From: Gammaproteobacteria bacterium
GTDB lineage: Bacteria; Pseudomonadota; Gammaproteobacteria; DSM-16500
Direction of reading: 5' to 3'
Assembly: GCA_021324335.1 (NCBI GenBank)
Contig: JAJPJH010000089.1
Location: forward strand, 1-37,013
Length of the DNA: 37,013 nucleotides
Part shown: positions 26,495-34,697 of the stretch, in pieces
Position numbering within the stretch: position 1 is the stretch's first letter
How the letters are laid out: the number at the start of each line of letters is the position of its first letter
Program-made: the position numbers and the translations under genes
Notes under the pieces: model-generated
The model's input: the letters and a program-made list of their open reading frames with translations, nothing else
What the model was told of the DNA's origin: nothing
Database searches by the model: none

Positions 26495-28696
26495 ATGTTT
26501 AGTCAAGCATGCTCAAATAGCGATAAGATCACGACAGATGTTGCTAATTCACTCGTTACACCATCCGAAAAAATAGATGCTGTGGGAGTCCCAATTGAAC
26601 CCGCCCCCGTTTCTACCGATGTATCCACTCAATCTCCTGACCATATTCCTTATGAAAAATTAGACAGAATAGAAATTCCTCCATCTTTTCCCTATTTTGG
26701 AAAAAAACCGCCAAAAACTTGCAGAATGCTTATGTCCAAATTTTGGCCAAAAGATAATAATGGCAATTTAATTCGTGTCAAATATTTTATTGAACCCTTT
26801 GGTGGTTCAGCCCAAATGTCTATAGCAGTGGCGAAATTAAATTTGGCAGATCATATCATTATCAATGATAAGGCAGATAATATTGTAGAGATATTCAAAT
26901 TATTAAAAAGTAACGGTAGTTATTTTAACCAAGAATACCTTCATCGTATTGCACTATTGGATAAGTTCTCTAACCAAGAAGAATTAAATGACGAACAGCA
27001 GCATAACTTCAAAATAACAGCAAATAAAATTAAAGCACTCTATCAGGACAACAAAGAGAAGGAAATAAAAAATGTGATTAGACAATTTATCCCCGAAATG
27101 CTCACTGAAGATTTAAAAAATATTGAGACTAATACCAAAATTATAAACCAATTATTCACCAGTAAATTCCGAAAGAAAAAAATAATTTCCATTGACCATT
27201 TCTTGAAAAAATTAAGTAAGCTAAAAAATAACTCAACGCAGCTTATAGAAGAAACCATAAATTGCGAACTGATGAATGTATTGAAAAAAGAATTATTCTT
27301 TTTTATAAGAAACAGAATAAACAATAAAATAGCTGGAAAGTTGGCTCACCCTGAATATAGTCATGACAGTCACATCATTGATATGGCTATATTAATCAGC
27401 TATGCTCACGATAACATTCCACAAGTGAATGCTAATGGAGAATATAATTGCTCCATAGCAACCAAAAAAAATCATAACTTATTTCATAATAATATTATGA
27501 AAATAGCAAATCTACTCAAGAACCAAAATGTTACCATTACTAACGAAGATTATGATACTGTCATCTCTCAGTATTTAAATTTATCAGAATGCCCAGGAGA
27601 TGATGGACGGAAGAAAATTTTGCTTTTTATGGATCCACCTTATCAAAAAAATGATGGTAGTGAGGAATGTCTTTATAAATGCTATAGCGGGACTACTTTT
27701 AACTTTAAAGAATTTCAAACTAATATTGAAAAATATCGTCCTAAAGCTTATGAAATTATTACTATAGGCAAAACAAAAGCATCCGAAAATTCCATATCCA
27801 ACGATTTGGGAAGCCAATTAAATAAAGTTGATTTAGCTAAAACAAATAATTTTTTCCCACAAAAGAGAAATACTTTAATTTATTCGAATATCAATTTAGA
27901 AAAAACAAATCAATCAATTGATGATAACACAGCATCTGTACCTGCTCGAAGAATTAAAAGGAAAGCCCAACCGCATTCTAATCAATCCATCAAAGTTAAA
28001 AAAAACAAAGAAATGACCAATAGCAATAATAGTACTAGTAAGATAGTTTCATCGATAACAAATGCTGCTAATACGGTGACTGGGCAATACGTTAGTACTC
28101 AAAGAAGTAAAATAGATGATGCTATTAGTAAGGAACTTGTTTGCCCTACATGTAACGCAACATACCACCATCTTCCGCCTTGTCCAGATCATAAAAGAAA
28201 GTCTTTAACGCAAGCAAGTGATGGTCATTGCCCTTCCACCCAACATACGAATAGTAACAAAAGGCCTAAATTGAGATACGCCTGTTTCGCATGTAATCAG
28301 CTAATTCCTCACACCCAGCTATCCTCACATAGTAAAAGTCTATCTCACAAAATGAAGAGAGAAACTAATAGCAATAAAAATTATGCTATGGATATTACCT
28401 TTACTGTAAACTCAGATTCGCATACCTTGTCTTATGCTGAGAATAATCAGAACGCAACGGAAGAAATAATGACTGAAACAATGGATGAAAAAAATACTTA
28501 CGAAACTATTGCTGCTTCTAACCATACAGAAACGTTAGCCGCAACTAGCAATTGCGATATCCCTTCATTCCTACAGCAACCCTCTGTTTCATTAGCAAAA
28601 ACACCGACTCTCTTTAACCAAGATCCTCCGAGAGAAAAGGCTTCAATTCCACTGCAAACTGAGCAATTACGGTCGAGTTTACCTTCGTTCAATTAG
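26495..28696 (+). CDS. D12-class DNA adenine methyltransferase fused to NLS-like and zinc-finger-like tail
   Basis: A 733-aa protein. Residues about 60-470 carry the landmarks of a D12 (Dam-like) N6-adenine methyltransferase: FPYFGK (65-70, motif X), FIEPFGGSAQM (98-108, motif I, S-adenosylmethionine site), INDKADNIVEIFKLLK, and the catalytic LFMDPPYQ with Asp380-Pro-Pro-Tyr383. The motif I to DPPY distance is about 280 residues, longer than in Dam, owing to a Lys-rich insert. The tail has basic clusters RRIKRK (485-490) and KVKKNK (500-505), resembling a bipartite nuclear-localisation signal, then Cys550/Cys553/Cys563/His566, KRPK (589-592), and a U1/C2H2-type pattern Cys597-x2-Cys600-x11-His612-x5-His618. 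The acidic Thr/Glu-rich end is disordered-looking. The methyltransferase call is strong. A nuclear role is inferred. It may share a transcript with the preceding gene. Confidence 0.8.
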   Translation: MFSQACSNSDKITTDVANSLVTPSEKIDAVGVPIEPAPVSTDVSTQSPDHIPYEKLDRIEIPPSFPYFGKKPPKTCRMLMSKFWPKDNNGNLIRVKYFIEPFGGSAQMSIAVAKLNLADHIIINDKADNIVEIFKLLKSNGSYFNQEYLHRIALLDKFSNQEELNDEQQHNFKITANKIKALYQDNKEKEIKNVIRQFIPEMLTEDLKNIETNTKIINQLFTSKFRKKKIISIDHFLKKLSKLKNNSTQLIEETINCELMNVLKKELFFFIRNRINNKIAGKLAHPEYSHDSHIIDMAILISYAHDNIPQVNANGEYNCSIATKKNHNLFHNNIMKIANLLKNQNVTITNEDYDTVISQYLNLSECPGDDGRKKILLFMDPPYQKNDGSEECLYKCYSGTTFNFKEFQTNIEKYRPKAYEIITIGKTKASENSISNDLGSQLNKVDLAKTNNFFPQKRNTLIYSNINLEKTNQSIDDNTASVPARRIKRKAQPHSNQSIKVKKNKEMTNSNNSTSKIVSSITNAANTVTGQYVSTQRSKIDDAISKELVCPTCNATYHHLPPCPDHKRKSLTQASDGHCPSTQHTNSNKRPKLRYACFACNQLIPHTQLSSHSKSLSHKMKRETNSNKNYAMDITFTVNSDSHTLSYAENNQNATEEIMTETMDEKNTYETIAASNHTETLAATSNCDIPSFLQQPSVSLAKTPTLFNQDPPREKASIPLQTEQLRSSLPSFN

Positions 28697-28709
28697 TAGC
28701 TAGAAGTTA

Positions 28710-28750
28710 TTTGGCATTCTTCCCTGCATTCAGGCGGGAAGAATGCCAAA
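28710..28750. terminator. Perfect 15-bp hairpin between convergent genes (possible bidirectional terminator)
   Basis: TTTGGCATTCTTCCC (28710-28724) is perfectly complementary to GGGAAGAATGCCAAA (28736-28750), with an 11-base loop. It lies between the convergent methyltransferase and mvaD genes, 7 bases past the mvaD stop. No T-run follows on either strand, so it is not a classical intrinsic terminator. Confidence 0.5.
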
Positions 28751-28757
28751 CTATACA

Positions 28758-29762
28758 TTATTCCTTCTCAAATACGTTTACCACTTCAACCGATGGAAAA
28801 TGCTCCTTCACCGCGCCAATATCTTCCTCAAGAAACAGCAATTTCAAATTTGGCCCTGCATCTTCCGTAAAATAAAGCGCTAACCCTTGGCGGCGCAAGC
28901 TCCAAATTTGCTGCATCGCCGCGATGGTCTCCGGTAAGAAATAGCAAACCGGCGGCCAGCTAGCCAACATTGTCGCATGCATGGTTAAAGCATTGGACTC
29001 AGCTGTACCGCCTAATAAAGGAAAATTTTTGACGTGTAACGCTTGTTTGAGAATTGCTAAATCTTGGGTCACTTTTTTAGGCCATGCCGTATATAAAATA
29101 CTACTATTAACAGTGCGCTGCATGCCTTCGCGAGAAGAAATCGGTTTTTCTTTGTCGCTCATGGTTAATAGCCCTACGCAGAGTCCAGGCCATTCCACAG
29201 ACAACGGTTCGGCGACACTATCCATACCATCTGACTGAACACCTGCATGCCATTCCACAAAGCCAGTCCAAAAAGACCGTGCTGCACTGCCGCTACCTAA
29301 GCGCGCGAGAATGGAGAGTTGATGAGCGGCTAATTGCCAACCAAATAAATCATTCAGAGCAGAAATGAGTGAAGCAAAACCGCACGCAGAGGAAGCAAGC
29401 CCGGCAGCAATGGGAATATTCATCTTGATATTAATATTTAAATGCCATTTTTTTTCGGGCCGAAATAAATCTAAAAACTGGGTAATGCGTTTTACAAATT
29501 CTGAATCAGAAGGGATTTCACGATCATTGACTATGACCGTCTCCTGTGCCTGATCTTGTAACATCACCGTGGTCATCGCCCCTTTATCAGGTAAAGCGAT
29601 AGAGAGACTAGATGTCATAGGTAAATTCAGCTCAGCATCCCGTTTTCCCCAATATTTTACTAAGGCAATATTCGTGGGAGCAAAAGCAAGGCCTTTTTCA
29701 TGCTTAGGGTCTGTTGGAGGGGGGCGATGGAAAATGAGTTGGATTACATCAGATTTTCTCAC
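28758..29762 (-). CDS. mvaD: Diphosphomevalonate decarboxylase
   Basis: A GHMP-superfamily enzyme (334 aa) that converts mevalonate diphosphate to isopentenyl diphosphate with ATP, CO2 release and phosphate. Diagnostic are APTNIALVKYWGKRD at about residues 28-42, LPMTSSLSIAL, the ATP loop PIAAGLASSACGFASL, and GSGSAARSFWTGFVEWHAG. It is the last gene of the four-gene mevalonate operon, overlapping the end of the upstream kinase by 14 bases. A start further inside is possible because the first 25 residues are not conserved. Confidence 0.95.
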   Translation of the reverse strand: MRKSDVIQLIFHRPPPTDPKHEKGLAFAPTNIALVKYWGKRDAELNLPMTSSLSIALPDKGAMTTVMLQDQAQETVIVNDREIPSDSEFVKRITQFLDLFRPEKKWHLNINIKMNIPIAAGLASSACGFASLISALNDLFGWQLAAHQLSILARLGSGSAARSFWTGFVEWHAGVQSDGMDSVAEPLSVEWPGLCVGLLTMSDKEKPISSREGMQRTVNSSILYTAWPKKVTQDLAILKQALHVKNFPLLGGTAESNALTMHATMLASWPPVCYFLPETIAAMQQIWSLRRQGLALYFTEDAGPNLKLLFLEEDIGAVKEHFPSVEVVNVFEKE

Positions 29763-30675
29763 ACTGAACTCCTTGCTGCGTCATCATGACAGGAATATGA
29801 TGCAGGCTATCAGGAACGTGGGTCAATTCCCCTAAGCCGATCACACAATCCCCTAAACCGGAACCAGAAATTTTTGCCCCTAACATGCCGGGTTGTTGAT
29901 GCAACTTCTCTATTAAATCACGTAATAACGGCATACTCACCCCTAATGATTCCATCATGCCTTGCTGAATAGTCATGATTTCTCCTAACTTCGTCCAATC
30001 AGCTTGTCGTACATACTGTATGCCGTCTAAGGCACATTGGCCAATGCCGTTTTGAAGATGGCGAAATAGTTGAGGACGGGTGGAAAAAGTTTGCTGGACT
30101 TGTTTAATCGCTTCAACAGTAGGTGTTTTAAAGCCGGCATAAATCACACTTAAAGGATGTAAGGTTGAAAATTTTTCTGCCATGAGCGGCTGGGGTTGAT
30201 ACCCGACTATCCCGCCAAACACGGAAGCTGCTATGTCTGCACCAGAACCTGTACCCTGCACTTGGCGTATGACAGTGCGTCCTTGACGGATTAATTCTAT
30301 CGGTGAAATTTTAATATTTAGCCAAGTAATAATCGCAGCTAAGGTTGCTGCTGTTACCGCTGCAGAGGACCCTAGACCCACTTTATCAGAAAACTCGGAC
30401 GTAATTTCAATATTACAACCCCGTCTTAAGCGGGTTTGATAATGCTTCAATGCGCCTAGCACAAAGTGAAATGGTTTTTCGATGGTTAACTGGGATAAGG
30501 TGGTGACATGATGGCCATGGGAGGCAGAATGAATTTCAATGGTTTCATCTGTACGCGGTGTGAGGGTGACAGCAATTCGTTTGTCGACTGCGCAGACGAG
30601 CGCTGGTTTACCGTATAAAACAGCGTATTCGCCTAGCAACATCAAAGAGCCGGGAGCGGAAGCTTTAAGCTGCAT
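29749..30675 (-). CDS. GHMP kinase, probable phosphomevalonate kinase
   Basis: A 308-aa GHMP-family kinase in the mevalonate operon. It shows the N-terminal substrate region ASAPGSLMLLGEYAVLYGKPALV, the ATP loop VGLGSSAAVTAATLAA, and QGTGSGADIAASVFGG, whose SGADIAAS form is closer to phosphomevalonate kinases than to mevalonate kinases. Together with the mevalonate kinase half of the neighbouring fusion and mvaD, this fills the phosphomevalonate step. The start is set at ATG 30675, with GAGGTG six bases upstream; a longer reading from 30807 would be antisense-free but unconserved and runs through the preceding gene. Overlaps that gene by 11 bases. Confidence 0.88.
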   Translation of the reverse strand: MQLKASAPGSLMLLGEYAVLYGKPALVCAVDKRIAVTLTPRTDETIEIHSASHGHHVTTLSQLTIEKPFHFVLGALKHYQTRLRRGCNIEITSEFSDKVGLGSSAAVTAATLAAIITWLNIKISPIELIRQGRTVIRQVQGTGSGADIAASVFGGIVGYQPQPLMAEKFSTLHPLSVIYAGFKTPTVEAIKQVQQTFSTRPQLFRHLQNGIGQCALDGIQYVRQADWTKLGEIMTIQQGMMESLGVSMPLLRDLIEKLHQQPGMLGAKISGSGLGDCVIGLGELTHVPDSLHHIPVMMTQQGVQCEKI

Positions 30676-32929
30676 GTACACCTCGTTGTTCGCCAGCGAT
30701 GGGGATGACGTTATAACCGAAACGGGAGGATAAGTTGCTGACAATTTGCTTATCTTCAATGGAAACGAGCACTGCACCTGCTTGTTCACCGGCAACCGCC
30801 CCTGCACCGCAAACTTTCCCTGCGCCGCCTAAGGTTTCAAGTTCAGCAATAAAGTGCTGCACTTTTTCGGGTACGACACCAATGCGGACGAGTAATTGAT
30901 GATTAGCACGAATAGCTTCTTGCATTTTTGCCCATGATTGCTGTTGTAATGCTTCATCCATCATACGCGTAACGGCGGCGAAATCATCTTTTAATTGCTG
31001 GGAAGCAAAGTGGGGAGCTGCTTTTTCCACGCATTGTCCTGTGGTGGTGAGAGGTGTCCCACTATTGACTAGATACATGGGAAGCTCCGGCACAGCACGT
31101 TTTTGAATATTTTTTCCTTGCATGTAAAGACAGCCTCCTTCTAGCGCAATACGCAAATCTAAGCCGGAAGAGCGGCCATGCTGCATGTTTTCTGCTTCAA
31201 GAGCGAGTTGAAATAATTGCTCTGGAGACAAGGGAATGTTTAAGTAGTCAGACGTCGCTTGCATCACGCTTAAGATCGTAGCAGCGGAGGAACCCATGCC
31301 GCAACCGATGGGTAAGTCGGATTGCACTTTGATTTGGACACCGTGAGGTAAGGATAAATTTAAGGATTCGGCTAAAATGCCGAGCGCAAATTGGGCGAGT
31401 TCAAAAGGCTTTTGTAAAACCTCACGAATGCTGAAATCGCCGCGAATGAAGCGGTGGTATTTACGTTTGATACTGTCTTTTAAAGCTTGCAGGGCGCTAA
31501 AGCTTAAATGGCTGCGATGGGCTAGGTCAGATAAATCGAAGAGGACTTGGGGGACAGTTTCGGGCATGACGGTGGCAGTGACATAGCGGTTGACTGCCAT
31601 TGCCAAAGCGGGTTGGCCATAAACAACGGCGTGTTCACCAGAAAGGATGAGTTTGCCGGGGGCGTAGACTTTGACAGGGGTTGCACTCTCACCTTTGCCC
31701 TCCCTCCCTTTCTGGGAGAGGGGAATTTGTTGATAACTAGGCTGTTCATGGGCTGTCGCAGTGGCTTCATAGACACGTTTGTGTTGTTGAAGTTTGGTTA
31801 AACGAAATGCGCCTGTTTGGTAGGCAGGAATATCTTGTTGGCTGCCATCTTCTACGTATTTAAACGTATAAAATTTCTCGTACTCCTCATACGTGAGGCG
31901 TTCTCGTGCAGCTAATAATTCAGCGTGATAAGGGGTATTTAAGCGATTGCGATAGCCTGGCTGAACGATGCCGCTAAAGTATTCTGCTACACAACCCGAT
32001 CCATAACTATAAAAACCAATGCGCTTACCGGCTAAATCGCCTGTGGCAGAATCTAACAAAGAAGCTAAGCCCACATAAAGGGAAGCAGAATAACTATTCC
32101 CAATTTGTTTTCCATACACCAACGAATCATTCACTTGTTTCGCACTCACTTCTTCTGGCAGATGCGTCATATTATTCAATTTCAATAAATATTGATGCGC
32201 TTTTTCTACCAAACGCGGAACAGGTGTGTGATAACAAAAATAATCATGATCAGCAAATTGGCGACCCGATACCGTTTGATATTGCTGCCAGCTTTTTTCT
32301 AGCATGGTGAGATAGAGCTTACTGGAATATTTTCCATCGACTAATGCTTCATGACGATAATTAGGCCGCCAAAAATCCATCACACTTTCTGTTACGACAC
32401 CGTATTCCGGTTCGAAAGCGAGGATACGTGGATGAGCTGATAACACCATGGCAACAGCACCTGCACCTTGAGAGGATTCACCCGGTGTGCCTAAGCCATA
32501 CCGTGCAATGTCGGAAGCAATCACTAGGATTTTTTTGTGGGGATTTTCGCGTAAAAAGGGTAACGCCAACTGCAAGGCAGCAGTACCACTATAACAAGCT
32601 TGTTTTAATTCCACGACTCGGCAGCGCGCGGGTAAATTTAATAATTCGTGCACATAAATACCGGCTGCTTTTGATTGATCAATCCCAGATTCAGTTGCAA
32701 ATAACAGCATTTCAATAGCGGTAGAATCGATATCTTGTAATGCCCGCTTGGCTGCATTCGCAGCCATCGTCACAATATCTTCACCGGGTGGGGGAACAGA
32801 CATCACGTGTTGAGCTAATCCGACATAATATTTATCCGAGTCTATCCCTCTTGCATGAGCCAGTGTGGCGAGATCTAAGGCATACTGCGAGGTATACAGA
32901 GCTAGGGCATCAATACCCACTTTAATCAC
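30665..32929 (-). CDS. Fused HMG-CoA synthase / mevalonate kinase
   Basis: One uninterrupted 754-aa reading frame. Residues 1-390 are hydroxymethylglutaryl-CoA synthase: catalytic Glu80 (LLFATESGIDQSKAAG), nucleophile Cys112 (KQACYSGTAALQ), and His234 (CYHTPVPRLVEKA), as in the Staphylococcus enzyme numbering within one residue. Residues about 420-754 are mevalonate kinase: VYAPGKLILSGEHAVVYGQPAL, GCGMGSSAATIL (542-553), HGRSSGLD with Asp591, and GGAGKVCGAGAV. So one polypeptide makes HMG-CoA and phosphorylates mevalonate, with the intervening reductase encoded just upstream. The linker (391-419, LSQKGREGKGES) is encoded by a GGGAGGG-rich hairpin repeat, suggesting the fusion formed by reading through an intergenic repeat. 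These enzymes are normally separate. A sequencing error joining two genes is possible but would need an exact frame match. Confidence 0.88.
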   Translation of the reverse strand: MIKVGIDALALYTSQYALDLATLAHARGIDSDKYYVGLAQHVMSVPPPGEDIVTMAANAAKRALQDIDSTAIEMLLFATESGIDQSKAAGIYVHELLNLPARCRVVELKQACYSGTAALQLALPFLRENPHKKILVIASDIARYGLGTPGESSQGAGAVAMVLSAHPRILAFEPEYGVVTESVMDFWRPNYRHEALVDGKYSSKLYLTMLEKSWQQYQTVSGRQFADHDYFCYHTPVPRLVEKAHQYLLKLNNMTHLPEEVSAKQVNDSLVYGKQIGNSYSASLYVGLASLLDSATGDLAGKRIGFYSYGSGCVAEYFSGIVQPGYRNRLNTPYHAELLAARERLTYEEYEKFYTFKYVEDGSQQDIPAYQTGAFRLTKLQQHKRVYEATATAHEQPSYQQIPLSQKGREGKGESATPVKVYAPGKLILSGEHAVVYGQPALAMAVNRYVTATVMPETVPQVLFDLSDLAHRSHLSFSALQALKDSIKRKYHRFIRGDFSIREVLQKPFELAQFALGILAESLNLSLPHGVQIKVQSDLPIGCGMGSSAATILSVMQATSDYLNIPLSPEQLFQLALEAENMQHGRSSGLDLRIALEGGCLYMQGKNIQKRAVPELPMYLVNSGTPLTTTGQCVEKAAPHFASQQLKDDFAAVTRMMDEALQQQSWAKMQEAIRANHQLLVRIGVVPEKVQHFIAELETLGGAGKVCGAGAVAGEQAGAVLVSIEDKQIVSNLSSRFGYNVIPIAGEQRGVHAA
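31689..31724. repeat. G-rich hairpin repeat encoding the HMGS-MVK linker
   Basis: On the minus strand CCCTCTCCC-AGAA-GGGAGGGAGGG forms an imperfect hairpin followed by GCAAAGGTGAGAGTG. Sequence of the type CCCTCTCCC...GGGAGAGGG with a GGTGAG tail is a familiar dispersed intergenic repeat in proteobacteria. It lies exactly between the two enzyme domains. Confidence 0.45.
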
Positions 32930-33983
32930 GGCGTGACTCCTTACTTTTACGTTCCAATTTTAAATGACTACGCATTAATTCACTCTGATGTGTTTGCGCT
33001 GCCAGCAGGGATAATTCACCGCATAAGACAGCAGCGGCGGCAATAATCGCCAATCGTCTGGCGTTATAGCCAGGTTCGCGTTTTTCAACACAGCCTAGTA
33101 AGCGTAGGTTTTCTTGTACAAATTCCAATGTTTTTCCGTTGCCTACTGCGCCGACAATTAAGTTAGGCAAGGTGACAGAAAAATATAAATTGTTGCCGCG
33201 CACTTCTGCATGTACCATCCCTTGCGAGCCTTCAACAAGATTTGCAGCATCTTGGCCGGTTGCTAGATAGAATCCCAGTAGCATATTGGCAAAGTGCGCG
33301 TTCGCTGTGCGCAAGCCGCCGGAGATAATACTGCCAATTAAATTCTTTTTAATATTCAGTTCCACAATTTTTTCAGGTGTCGTTTTTAAAAATTGCCGAC
33401 AGAGCTCAGATGAAATAGTGACCTCTGCTACCACATTTTTACCGCGTCCTAAAATGCCATTGACAGCGGAGACTTTTTTGTCTGAACAAAAATTCCCTGA
33501 AATAGAAACATAGCGTAATTGTGGATAGTGTGTGAGTATCCATTCTAACATACGATCGGAGGCGAGTGTCGCCATATTGTGGCCAGCCGCATCGCCTGTC
33601 AGCAATTCAAAGCGTAGGTAGAGTAAAGAACCGACGATTTGTGTGTGAATAGCTAAGAGCTTAGCGAATCGGCTGTTTGCACTAATAATTGTTTGAAGCT
33701 GGTCTTTTTGCTGCTGGATATCCTGAGCCACATAATAAACTTCTGCTACCGAATCCGCTTCGACCAACACAGAGCGCGTCATGCGCTCATCTAAAAGCGT
33801 CGCCTTAATCCCTCCTGCCTGGGTACAAACCCGCGCCCCGCGATGGGTGGAAGGCCATAGGGGGGATTCGAGCGTTGCGAGCGGCAAAGGCACATCGCCA
33901 GTCACTTCCGTGCTGATGACCTTGACCGGCCCCACCACGCGCATGGGAATGGTTGCGATTTGCTCTCTCTTTTGCCAGCGCAT
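32922..33983 (-). CDS. mvaA: Hydroxymethylglutaryl-CoA reductase
   Basis: The committed mevalonate-pathway enzyme (353 aa), reducing HMG-CoA to mevalonate. Visible landmarks are PLATLESPLWPSTHRGARV with the catalytic Glu, RFELLTGDAAGHNMATLASD (the GDAxGxNM cofactor motif), SGNFCSDKKVSAVNG with the catalytic Lys, GGLRTANAHFANM, and GQDAANLVEGSQG with the catalytic Asp. The ENVIG-type membrane region is absent, so it is soluble. The GDAAGHNM pattern fits class I enzymes. First gene of the operon; its stop overlaps the fusion gene start by 8 bases. ATG 33983 or 33944 could be the start. Confidence 0.92.
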   Translation of the reverse strand: MRWQKREQIATIPMRVVGPVKVISTEVTGDVPLPLATLESPLWPSTHRGARVCTQAGGIKATLLDERMTRSVLVEADSVAEVYYVAQDIQQQKDQLQTIISANSRFAKLLAIHTQIVGSLLYLRFELLTGDAAGHNMATLASDRMLEWILTHYPQLRYVSISGNFCSDKKVSAVNGILGRGKNVVAEVTISSELCRQFLKTTPEKIVELNIKKNLIGSIISGGLRTANAHFANMLLGFYLATGQDAANLVEGSQGMVHAEVRGNNLYFSVTLPNLIVGAVGNGKTLEFVQENLRLLGCVEKREPGYNARRLAIIAAAAVLCGELSLLAAQTHQSELMRSHLKLERKSKESRRD

Positions 33984-34113
33984 ATTTGCTTGAGATCAGG
34001 ACTATTAGATTTATAAAAGGTCCCCATTCTACTGGAAAAGACCTGACCACAGCAACCGCTATAAGTGGCTGAGATTGGGCATTGGCAGCAAGCTTTTTTT
34101 CAAAATATGAACC

Positions 34114-34551
34114 CTACTCAATACCGCCCTTTTTTCTTACCATCAAACGCTCTGGATAAGGAAATGATTGAAAGCCCACTTTCTTATATAAGTGATGAGC
34201 ATCTTTCGTTAGCAATAACCAAGTAATAACATCTGCCAATTCCTGCACACTAAATATCGTCTCAATCAACCATTTTCCCAGGCCTTTACCCTGATAGTCG
34301 GGAAGAATGAAAACATCTGCCAAATAAGCAAAGGTAGAATAATCGGTAATCACTCGAGCAAAACCTGCTTGTTGAGTTTCCGCATACAGGCCAAAACACA
34401 AGGAATGCTCGATAGAATGGGAGACTTGTTCAAATGTTCTTCCATTTGCCCAATAACTTTTGCTTAGGAAATTATAAATGAGCTGCCAATCCAACCTGCT
34501 TTTATCGGTTGATATTTGATATATATCTTTTTGCCAGTTTTTATTTAGCAT
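34114..34551 (-). CDS. GNAT-family N-acetyltransferase
   Basis: A 145-aa single-domain acetyltransferase. The family's acetyl-CoA binding motif is clear: YLADVFILPDYQGKGLGKWLIETIF (Q-x-x-G-x-G-x), following CFGLYAETQQAGFARVITD. The C-terminus has LLTKDAHHLYKKVGFQSFPYPERLMVRKK, the usual last helix and strand. Substrate unknown; close relatives acetylate small amines. It is a single-gene unit between the mevalonate operon and the divergent nucleotidyltransferase gene. Confidence 0.9.
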   Translation of the reverse strand: MLNKNWQKDIYQISTDKSRLDWQLIYNFLSKSYWANGRTFEQVSHSIEHSLCFGLYAETQQAGFARVITDYSTFAYLADVFILPDYQGKGLGKWLIETIFSVQELADVITWLLLTKDAHHLYKKVGFQSFPYPERLMVRKKGGIE

Positions 34552-34664
34552 CTCGTTGCCCTAAGTCATAAAGCCATCAGTAAGTAAGAATAATACCAAA
34601 ATTTAGCACTATCCAAGCTATTAAGAGTATTTTTTAACCATTCTGATGGATTATCTCTAGACTT

Positions 34665-34689
34665 GATAATACCCAATTTGGGTATTATC
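34665..34689 (+). promoter_or_regulatory. 25-bp perfect palindrome upstream of the MNT/HEPN pair
   Basis: GATAATACCCAA, one T, then TTGGGTATTATC: 12-bp perfect arms ending eight bases before the ATG at 34698. A further ATACCCAT follows at once (34690-34697). No Shine-Dalgarno is seen, so the transcript may be leaderless or have a very short leader. The N-terminal helix-turn-helix of the first gene is the likely ligand; that is inferred. Confidence 0.6.
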
Positions 34690-34697
34690 ATACCCAT

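Noticed and set aside
30665..32929. HMGS-MVK fusion as a simple assembly artefact
   Set aside because: The frame stays open through the linker and both halves have intact catalytic residues; an artefact cannot be excluded without reads but is not the simplest reading.
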